NCBI GenBank assembly: GCA_937951895.1
Contig: CALFER010000086.1
Location: 1 to 64,000 of the forward strand
From: an uncultured bacterium
GTDB lineage: Bacteria; CSSED10-310; CALFER01
Direction of reading: 5' to 3'
Length of the DNA stretch: 64,000 bases
Shown: one piece after another, positions 43,860 to 51,112 of the stretch
Numbering within the stretch: position 1 is the first letter of the stretch
How the letters are laid out: each line of letters opens with the position of its first letter
Notes under the pieces: generated by a model
The model's input: the letters and a program-made list of their open reading frames with translations, nothing else
Database searches by the model: none
What the model was told of the DNA's origin: nothing
Position numbers and translations under genes: made by a program

Positions 43860-43896
43860 AAATTACTTGATTTCACAAGGCATTTCAAGCTATACA
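43860..43896. promoter_or_regulatory. Overlapping divergent promoters (HD hydrolase / nuclease)
   Basis: Plus strand: TTGATT (43867-43872), 18 bp, TATACA (43891-43896). Minus strand: TTGAAA (43888-43883), 17 bp, TAATTT (43865-43860). The two promoters interlock, so only one can be occupied at a time. Confidence 0.55.
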
Positions 43897-43935
43897 GGAG
43901 GTTGGAACCAACGCGCCACAAGGTAAGGAAGTTGC

Positions 43936-44826
43936 ATGCCGATCAGCCTATTACGACGTGTACGGATGACCGTGATTGGGTGCGTGATCGCCCTCAACGC
44001 ATTGCCTGGAACGGGAACGTGTCAGACGGCCGCTTCGATCGATCTGTCCGGACCGGTCAGACCGTCGTCCATTCCGGCGGGGGATATTATTGTCGTCGGC
44101 GAGGACACGGTCGTGCGGCTGGCGGGAATCGACGCCCCCGAACCATACGATCTCGGATGGCTCGACGCGATCAACCCGAGCCGACGTCAGATCGCCGACG
44201 CCGCGACTCAGTTCATGAAAGATACGATCCGGGATCAGGAAATCCGCATTGAGTCGTTGCCGGCCAGGGATGCGCAAGGGCTGATCCAGGCGTACCTGTT
44301 TCTGCCTGACGGCGTGTGCCTGAATGAACGCCTGTTGTCGGAAGGATTGGCTCAGGTTCTGCCCGGAATGCCCGATCACCCGCGAGCCGCAGCATTTCAG
44401 GTCGCGCAGTCAGCCGGCCAGACCGCGAAAAAAGGTATCTGGTCGGTGCCTCCGGAGTCGCTCCGGATCCAGATGGGACCGAACGATGTGGTGGTCCCCG
44501 ATGCAAACCGCAAGGCCTATGTGAACCCCTATGCAACAGCGGAATCCACTCCGGAGGAACGTCCTGGCCGGGATCTGAGCGGTTTGATTGTGCTGGGCGT
44601 ATTCGCGCTGCTGATCGGTGGAGTCGTCTACCTGATCAAGTCGCTCAATGCGATCAAGGAATGCCCGATGTGTCAGGAAAAGATGTCGAGTCGGGCGACC
44701 ATCTGTCCCAACTGCAAATACAACGAAAAAACAGGGTTTCTCGGGGACGACGAACTGCAGACCTGGTTTACGAAGAACATCCGGGTGACGGGCACGAAGA
44801 AGAAACCGAAACGTCCCGCGCGCTGA
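43936..44826 (+). CDS. Thermonuclease-like protein with membrane helix and zinc ribbon
   Basis: 296 residues. Signal or anchor region (VIGCVIALNALPGTGTC), then an SNase-like OB-fold domain (GEDTVVRLAGIDAPEPYD, DAQGLIQAYLFLPDGVCLNERLLSEGLAQ), a membrane helix (~LIVLGVFALLIGGVVYLI, 220) and a zinc ribbon CPMCQEKMSSRATICPNC near the C-terminus. Staphylococcal-nuclease-like enzymes cut DNA/RNA with calcium; the catalytic arginines are not all obvious here. The zinc ribbon would be on the cytoplasmic side if the nuclease domain is outside. Confidence 0.78.
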   Translation: MPISLLRRVRMTVIGCVIALNALPGTGTCQTAASIDLSGPVRPSSIPAGDIIVVGEDTVVRLAGIDAPEPYDLGWLDAINPSRRQIADAATQFMKDTIRDQEIRIESLPARDAQGLIQAYLFLPDGVCLNERLLSEGLAQVLPGMPDHPRAAAFQVAQSAGQTAKKGIWSVPPESLRIQMGPNDVVVPDANRKAYVNPYATAESTPEERPGRDLSGLIVLGVFALLIGGVVYLIKSLNAIKECPMCQEKMSSRATICPNCKYNEKTGFLGDDELQTWFTKNIRVTGTKKKPKRPAR

Positions 44827-46785
44827 TCAACTTTCGCTGAAATTCTGGTAGGTGAGAACGATTCGGAACCCGAGATTGTCTTCGCGGTGTGACGACGCCG
44901 CCGAATCGCGCCGGGTGACACGGGCTTCCTTGTATGGAAGGTTGAAGGCGCCACCGCGGACCACACGCTTATCGGTCGGGTTGGGTCCCGTCGGATTTCT
45001 CGGCTGCATCGATGCATAGGCGGACATACTGTAGAAATCGTTCACCCATTCGCGGACGTTTCCCCCCATGTCGAAAATCCCGGACGTCGATTTGTCCGAT
45101 GCGAATGCGCCTCCGGAAACGGGAGATTTCCGCCCGGCTTCCTCGGTGTTCCCATTGGATCCCGACCATTTGTCGCCCCATGGATACGAGCCTCCGCTGC
45201 CGGCCGCACGCTCCCATTCGGCCTCCGTCGGTAAACGGAACGTCAGTCCGGTTTTCTGTGTCATCCATTTGCAGTACAGATCTGCGTCGATCCATGAGAC
45301 GCGGGTGACCGGAAGATCCTCGAGTCCGGCGGGGCAGAGCCGACCGTTCCAGTGTTCGGGCGACGGATAACCGGTTTCCCGGATGAACATCTCGTATTGC
45401 CGGTTCGTGATCTCGTAACGGCTGATCATGTATCGATCGAGCTGCACATCGTGTACGGGCGTGTCATCCAGCGCTCCGGTGGGTTTCTGGGCGCCCATGA
45501 CGAATCGTCCGGACGGCACGAGTTCAAAATCGATGCCCAGAATGACGCCGAACCGATCCGGGAGATCCCGCGGGATGATCGACGGGATCGTCAGCGCGCT
45601 CGCCGTGGAGGGGATCGATGTCGGAGTCGGCTTTGCGCTGAAGAACGCGGTGCTGGAGGTAATGATCCCGCGACCGGATTCGGTCAGACCGAGCCACGTG
45701 CCGAAGCCGATGATTCCCGCGCACAGGACCGTAATGGCGGCGTGCTGCCAGGAAATCGCCGTAAGTTTCTGACGGACTGTCTCGACGATCGAACGCCGAT
45801 TCTCCTTCCGCTGTTTCTCGGCAGCCGCCTCGATCGGATCCTGCCGGGCGATATCTACCATCGTCTTGTCATTCGAATCGATGAACATCGTCGGATCGGT
45901 CTGAATGAACGCCTGTTTGGCCAGTTTCTGATCGGATTTCACCCCGCCCGGCGACGCGGCAACAACCGCCTCCAAAGCATCCGTCATCTCACGCGCATTC
46001 TGGTATCGTCGTTCGGGTTTCTTGTCCAGACACTTCAAAATGAGTTTTTCCATCTGGGGAGGGATGTTCGGATTGAGCGAGGATGGTTTCGGAGGTTCTT
46101 CCCGGATGTGCGCCATGACGACGGCGACGGGACTTTCAGCGACAAACGGCGGACGACCGGTGAGCATCTGGAACAGGACAACGCCGATCGAATACAGATC
46201 CGATGCGCGGACGACCGGTTCTCCCTGAGCCTGCTCGGGGCTGATGTAGTGCGGTGAACCGACCATGAAGCCGGTCTGTGTCAGGTTTTCCCCGCCGATG
46301 ATCTTCGCGATGCCGAAATCCAGCACCTTCACATTGCCGTTTTCATCGATGATGATGTTGGACGGTTTGATGTCCCGGTGGAGGATGTTCTTGTCGTGCG
46401 CGAAACCGATGGCAGCGAGCACCTGTCTGAGAATCGCCGCGGCGGGGTGAATCGCCATCGGCCCGAATTCCTTGAGGAGAAACTCGAGGGGCCGCCCGAC
46501 GACGACTTCCATGATGATGAAGTAGGTGCCGTGGGCTTCCTCGTAATCGAGAATATCCACGATGTTGGGATGCTTGACCTTCGACATCGCGTTCATCTCT
46601 TCCCGGAAACGCTTCACGAAACTCGCCTCGGCCGCCAGATGCGGGAACAGCATCTTGACGGCGGCATACCGATTGAGCGTGACGTGTTGTCCGAGATACA
46701 CGATGCCCATGCCGCCACGGCTGATCTCGTTGATGATCAGGTACTTCCCGACCTGCTTATTGATCAAACTCGGTCCCTTCGTCAT
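44827..46785 (-). CDS. Ser/Thr kinase fused to formylglycine-generating-enzyme-like domain
   Basis: 652 residues. Canonical kinase (~12-280): ISRGGMGIVYLG, AAVKML, HRDIKPSNIII, DFGIA, SPEQAQGE. A membrane helix (~350-370, ITVLCAGIIGFGTWLGL) follows, then a TP/S-rich linker and an extracytoplasmic FGE/sulfatase-modifying-factor domain (FVMGAQ, YEITNRQYEMFI, RLPTEAEWERAA, GNVREWVNDFY, VVRGGAFN, LGFRIVL). Such fusions are known in several bacteria, where the FGE part often serves as a sensor or binding module. Its stop abuts the stop of the nuclease gene with no gap. It lies upstream of the subtilase in the same direction, separated by a repeat patch. Confidence 0.92.
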   Translation of the reverse strand: MTKGPSLINKQVGKYLIINEISRGGMGIVYLGQHVTLNRYAAVKMLFPHLAAEASFVKRFREEMNAMSKVKHPNIVDILDYEEAHGTYFIIMEVVVGRPLEFLLKEFGPMAIHPAAAILRQVLAAIGFAHDKNILHRDIKPSNIIIDENGNVKVLDFGIAKIIGGENLTQTGFMVGSPHYISPEQAQGEPVVRASDLYSIGVVLFQMLTGRPPFVAESPVAVVMAHIREEPPKPSSLNPNIPPQMEKLILKCLDKKPERRYQNAREMTDALEAVVAASPGGVKSDQKLAKQAFIQTDPTMFIDSNDKTMVDIARQDPIEAAAEKQRKENRRSIVETVRQKLTAISWQHAAITVLCAGIIGFGTWLGLTESGRGIITSSTAFFSAKPTPTSIPSTASALTIPSIIPRDLPDRFGVILGIDFELVPSGRFVMGAQKPTGALDDTPVHDVQLDRYMISRYEITNRQYEMFIRETGYPSPEHWNGRLCPAGLEDLPVTRVSWIDADLYCKWMTQKTGLTFRLPTEAEWERAAGSGGSYPWGDKWSGSNGNTEEAGRKSPVSGGAFASDKSTSGIFDMGGNVREWVNDFYSMSAYASMQPRNPTGPNPTDKRVVRGGAFNLPYKEARVTRRDSAASSHREDNLGFRIVLTYQNFSES

Positions 46786-46815
46786 AGGTATCTTCCCGAT
46801 GTGCTTCCCGATGGG

Positions 46816-46957
46816 GGGTTACGCAACCCATTATACGGGTGGTTCACCCATGTCGCAAACCATCTGTATGGCTCGATCGCGATTGTGCCATACGTAACCG
46901 TTGTTGCAGGGCTCGATCGCGATCGAGCCTACGTACGGGTTTTCGCGATCGAACCCG
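46816..46957. repeat. Cluster of REP-like palindromes
   Basis: Five hairpins in 142 bp between two minus-strand genes: GGGTT/AACCC (46816-46829), GGGTG/CACCC (46837-46849), GTATGGC/GCCATAC (46866-46893), a 20-bp perfect palindrome centred on CGATCGCGATCG (46910-46929), and CGGGTT/AACCCG (46936-46957). The last three share a TCGCGATYG-like core and a TACGTA flank, so they are related copies in alternating orientation, as in REP/BIME elements. Confidence 0.65.
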
Positions 46958-46966
46958 ACGTCCCGT

Positions 46967-49900
46967 TTACGGCCCGAACCCGAACCCGAACTGCCCCAGA
47001 TCGCTCAGAAGCTGACTCATCGATTCATCCAGCAGGGCGCTGTAAAACATCAGCCCCTCCAGCGAATCCGAGACCGCCGGCCACTGGAATTCGCTCAGAA
47101 TCGTCATCGTGGTGATGCCCTGCGCGAGGGTATCGATCGCATAGTAATCGATTCCGGCTTCCGGGTACTTTCCCCAGCCCGGCGCAAACCAGAAACTGCC
47201 CATCACATCGAGAACCACGCACAGACGGGTGTTCGAAATCGGCTGATCCGGATTGCACAGATCCACGGCCAGGTAACACAGGTCGCCGGGCCGATAGTAA
47301 TCCGACGGCATTCGCAAGGTGACCGTCAACGCATTGCATGTCGGGACCGGTGTCGGTGTCGATTCCGAAGATGTGGTCGGGGTGGGACTCGGGTTCGGGA
47401 CATTCGTCGGTGTGGATGTCGGTTGAGGGGATGCGGACGGGGTCGGAGTCGGGGAGGGCGGCGCGGGGGTCCAGGTCGGTTGAGCCGTCGGTGTGCGCGT
47501 GGGCGTGCGAGTCGCCGGCGGGGTTCCGGGAGTCGGCGGTGTGCAGGGTTCCACCGCGATAATTTCGACGTCGTCGATGTTCCATCCGCAGTAGTTCCAC
47601 GACCCGTCGCACGGGCCCATCGTCCACCGGATAAAGACCGTCGCCTGCCCGTCGGCGATCGCCGAGATATCGTATTCGACCAATGTCCATTCCGAGTCCT
47701 CGATTGTCGCCGGATTGCTCCAGATCGTCTGCCAGACCGATCCGTCCGTCGACAGTTTGATCGTCGCATGGTCGTATGACGGTTGTTCGACCCCGAGCCA
47801 TCGCTGGAAGCGCAGCCGACTGTTGACCGCCACGCTCAGATCGAGCGCCGATGTCGTCAGCGAGTATTCCGGTATGCTGGCGGCATAATCGCCGTTCAGA
47901 TTGTATCCGTATACCGAACTGCCGGTGAATCCGGATGTCGGATCCGGAGATCCGTATTGGCCGCCTCCGCCGGTCGGCTGACCCCAGGCCCATTGCCCGC
48001 CCGAGATGGTCCAGTTCGGGTTGGTGTTCATCATCTCCTGGAAGTAGACGACCTCTTCCAACGTTACGAACGGGTAAAAAGCGCCGCTCTGATCGTCGAT
48101 GGACTGGTTTCCCGCGGCGTCTGTCGCAAGGACCTGTAACACGTAAGCCGTGCATGGCTCCAGTGCCGGGATCGTGATCGCATGATCCGTGCGCATGCCC
48201 GTCCGCTCGGCGATCTGATCCGGAATTCCGATTCCATACTCGATCCGCGTACCGGCCGGTTCGTCCGTCGTCCAGGTCACGGTGATGGCGTTCTGCGTGA
48301 GGTTCGAGAGTGTCACACCGGATATCTGAGGCGGGATGCAGTCGATCTGGGCCGAGTCACTGTCTGAAAGCGGCGTGTATGCTGCGGTCAGGGAATCGCC
48401 ATCGGTGACCCTCACGAGTCCGTCACCGTGGCCGGAGGGCTCCGGAGTCAGAAAAATCGACGCCTGATAAAGCCCCGGCGATACGAAACTCAATGCCAGC
48501 GATTCCGGGGTCGATTCCGTCGAACTGGAAACCTGTACGATCACGGGCTCAACCGCTGAATCGTTTCGAACCCGGATCACGACTTCGGAGGAACAGGTGT
48601 AGGAGGCGTTCTGGATCGAAACTCCGGAGACCTCATAGAATTCATGCGCGAACAGCGCCTGGAGATTCGGGCGCGGACCGATTTTCTGGGTGACGGGTTG
48701 CGGCTGAGGTGAACCGGTTTCGACGAGCAGATCTCGGAGGGTTTCCGGCGAGATCACCTCACCTGCTGTGAGATTCCGGTAGACGGATTGCGCGACGCAG
48801 CAGGCACCGACCACGATCGGCGAGGCCCCGGATGTGCCTCCGAAGTCGGCCGTGTACCATTGATTGATTCCCGTGCCCTCATACAAATCGCCGTAGCCGG
48901 TGGTCACGATTGCCGAACCCCATCCGTTGACGTCGATGCGGGATCCGTAATTCGTAAACCATTCCGGCTGCATCGTCTGCGGCAGTCCGGCGCCGACCAG
49001 GACGGCGAGTGAATCGCGGATGTTCCGGTCGAAACGACCGTCGTAGATGGCGTCATCGAGATTGGCGCTGCCGTTGCCGCCGGCTTCGACGCAGATCCGT
49101 CCCTGGGCGGTCGAATTGGCGATGGCGTCATAGTTGGCCTGCCAATACTCCATCGCGATGTAGTCTCCGCCGGGACCGGGTGCATGCAACTCGATCAGCC
49201 AGACGTCGCCGGGATGGAGCGCCGAGGAGGCGGTATCGAACCATGCGCCCAGGGGCTCGGGGTAGTCGTCGATATCGATCGCGACGCCGCCGGCCTCGAC
49301 AGCCGGAGCGATGCCGGTGATGCCGTACTCGTTTTCCCTTCCGGCAACCTCGCCCATGACCGCCGTGCCGTGATCCATGTAGGACTGATCCGGTGTTCCC
49401 GCGGTGAAGAACGGTGTCGGCAGATCTTCGTGCGTCCAGTTCCAGCAAAGCTCGACGTCGATGAACCGGACATCTTCACCCTTGCCGTTCTCGAGCGCCC
49501 ACGCTGCGGGCACGTTGATGCCGACCGGTGCCGCGCCGTGATAGCCCTGTTGAGAGGTGTAATCCGGCGTGTCGAATTCGAGCGGTAGCGTGTATCCGCG
49601 GGGAATTTCCGGGATCGGTTCGGCATAAGCGGTTTCGATGATCGGCATGGCGCGCAGTTCCCGGAGGATGCGTGCGGCGTCTTCCGGAGAGTTCGGTCGG
49701 AGAATATAGTACAGGTTCAGATCGGCCAGTTCGCGACCCGTCCGCGCCTCGCCGGTCTGTTTCTCGAACTCGTATTCCGATTCGGCGCGCTTGAAGAGTC
49801 TTTCGAATGAAACATCCCGGTTCCTGCTCAGGAATTCCCGGATCGCCGCCGGTTCAGTCCCATCGGGAAAACGGATTGTCCCGTCTCTCAGGCGAAGACC

Positions 49901-50062
49901 GGTACCCTCATCGAACTTGACGACGAGAAGATTCCAGTGGGAATGGGAAAAATCGTCCGCGGGAGCCCGTTCCGTAAACACGGCACGGGGAACCAGGACG
50001 CCCGCCGATACAGGCAGCGCAATCATCAACGCCAGAACGAGCGACATGTGTTTAGCGATCAT
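46967..50062 (-). CDS. Secreted subtilisin-family (S8) protease, multidomain
   Basis: 1031 residues. Signal peptide (1-21), a pro-region (~22-150), then a peptidase S8 domain with Asp in VRFIDVELCWNWTHEDL, His in MDHGTAVMGEVAG and Ser in GGTSGASPIVVGA. Next come a beta-sandwich, an Fn3 domain (ISGVTLSNLTQNAITVTW), a MAM/immune-inhibitor-A-like jelly roll (WNYCGWNIDDVEI), a TP-rich linker and the shared C-terminal domain (RMPSDYYRPGD, CVVLDVMGSFWFAPGW, FQWP, FGFGP). The ATG at 50062 has AGGAGGT six bases upstream. Probably a surface-held or released protease. Confidence 0.92.
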   Translation of the reverse strand: MIAKHMSLVLALMIALPVSAGVLVPRAVFTERAPADDFSHSHWNLLVVKFDEGTGLRLRDGTIRFPDGTEPAAIREFLSRNRDVSFERLFKRAESEYEFEKQTGEARTGRELADLNLYYILRPNSPEDAARILRELRAMPIIETAYAEPIPEIPRGYTLPLEFDTPDYTSQQGYHGAAPVGINVPAAWALENGKGEDVRFIDVELCWNWTHEDLPTPFFTAGTPDQSYMDHGTAVMGEVAGRENEYGITGIAPAVEAGGVAIDIDDYPEPLGAWFDTASSALHPGDVWLIELHAPGPGGDYIAMEYWQANYDAIANSTAQGRICVEAGGNGSANLDDAIYDGRFDRNIRDSLAVLVGAGLPQTMQPEWFTNYGSRIDVNGWGSAIVTTGYGDLYEGTGINQWYTADFGGTSGASPIVVGACCVAQSVYRNLTAGEVISPETLRDLLVETGSPQPQPVTQKIGPRPNLQALFAHEFYEVSGVSIQNASYTCSSEVVIRVRNDSAVEPVIVQVSSSTESTPESLALSFVSPGLYQASIFLTPEPSGHGDGLVRVTDGDSLTAAYTPLSDSDSAQIDCIPPQISGVTLSNLTQNAITVTWTTDEPAGTRIEYGIGIPDQIAERTGMRTDHAITIPALEPCTAYVLQVLATDAAGNQSIDDQSGAFYPFVTLEEVVYFQEMMNTNPNWTISGGQWAWGQPTGGGGQYGSPDPTSGFTGSSVYGYNLNGDYAASIPEYSLTTSALDLSVAVNSRLRFQRWLGVEQPSYDHATIKLSTDGSVWQTIWSNPATIEDSEWTLVEYDISAIADGQATVFIRWTMGPCDGSWNYCGWNIDDVEIIAVEPCTPPTPGTPPATRTPTRTPTAQPTWTPAPPSPTPTPSASPQPTSTPTNVPNPSPTPTTSSESTPTPVPTCNALTVTLRMPSDYYRPGDLCYLAVDLCNPDQPISNTRLCVVLDVMGSFWFAPGWGKYPEAGIDYYAIDTLAQGITTMTILSEFQWPAVSDSLEGLMFYSALLDESMSQLLSDLGQFGFGFGP

Positions 50063-50119
50063 GGTAAAACCTCCTGAAACGCGTATGCCCGATCCGATTG
50101 CAAGAATCCTTCCAAGCAA

Positions 50120-51022
50120 TCAGACCCGCTGGAGATAACTGCGGGAGGCATCCGCGATGGCGGATTCAACAGGATGCGTCAGGCGCCGCTGCTGCGTGAT
50201 CAGATAGTATCGCTCATGCAGATCCGTCAGTGCACCGATCCGCACCATGCCGGAATCCGGTTCGATTTCACTCTCGATGGCGGCCCGGACAGGGAAGATG
50301 CCGTGCCCGCCGAGCCCCGCGCAGCGAATGATGCCGGGATCGTCACTTTCGATGGCGATCGACACGGAAATGCCCCGGTCCGTGAACCATCGCTCGATCA
50401 ATGCACGAATGGCGGATTGTGCCGTCGGAAGCAACAGCGGGAAGCGCGCAACGGATTGCGGGAAACCATCGGTGCACACCTGAGCGATTTCATGAGGAGC
50501 GTACAGCAGAAGCTGGGTTTTCCCGAGAAGATGACGATGAATGTCATATCCGGGATGCTTGGGAGGGGGCATGTCGGCAAGAATCATATGAAGTCTGCTA
50601 TGCGCAAGTTCCCGGATCAGAATCTTGGATTCACCGCGCAGAATCTGGAGTTGATGATCGCGCGCAGCCTCGAACGCGGGTTGCAGCAACCGGGAGGCGA
50701 TCGTGGCCGGAATCGAATGCACGAGACCGATGCGCAAAAGGGCGCGCCGGGAGCGTGATACTCCATGCGCGACATCGACTATCTCGGAACATAACCGAAA
50801 CACCTCCGATGCATACCCATAGACATCAAAACCAACAGCCGTCAATCCAAGCCCTTCCCGACGGCGATCGAAAAGACGGTTCCCGAGAACCTCCTCGAGC
50901 GCGTGGATCTGTGCGCTGATGGTCGAATGAGACAAACTCAGGCGGGACGCCGCGCGCGTCAGACTGCCCTCCTGAGCCACGATCCAGAAATAATACAGAT
51001 GGTTGTAATTCAATCGATGCAT
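50120..51022 (-). CDS. LysR-family regulator, NhaR type
   Basis: 300 residues. Winged HTH LNYNHLYYFWIVAQEGSLTRAASRLSLSHSTIS at the N-terminus; the NYNHLYYFW start and the effector-domain spacing match NhaR, the sodium-responsive activator, more than other LysR proteins (from memory of NhaR). It diverges from the aminomutase gene, the usual arrangement for LysR regulator and target. The ATG is only six bases from a -10 box, so the mRNA may be leaderless. Upstream in-frame extension to 51679 is antisense to the aminomutase and rejected. Confidence 0.87.
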   Translation of the reverse strand: MHRLNYNHLYYFWIVAQEGSLTRAASRLSLSHSTISAQIHALEEVLGNRLFDRRREGLGLTAVGFDVYGYASEVFRLCSEIVDVAHGVSRSRRALLRIGLVHSIPATIASRLLQPAFEAARDHQLQILRGESKILIRELAHSRLHMILADMPPPKHPGYDIHRHLLGKTQLLLYAPHEIAQVCTDGFPQSVARFPLLLPTAQSAIRALIERWFTDRGISVSIAIESDDPGIIRCAGLGGHGIFPVRAAIESEIEPDSGMVRIGALTDLHERYYLITQQRRLTHPVESAIADASRSYLQRV

Positions 51023-51028
51023 GCTTCC

Positions 51029-51064
51029 ATTGTAGGAAATATCGAAAATACTTGTCAATATTTC
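51029..51064 (-). promoter_or_regulatory. LysR promoter with overlapping dyad
   Basis: Minus strand: consensus TTGACA (51058-51053), 18-bp spacer, TACAAT (51034-51029). The same stretch contains GAAATAT (51036-51042) and ATATTTC (51058-51064), a 7-bp inverted repeat that could be the autoregulatory LysR site also controlling the divergent gene. Confidence 0.6.
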
Positions 51065-51112
51065 GTAATTACCATCATTCAAGCTCGCGTGTATTAATGA
51101 AGAGGAGGTCTG

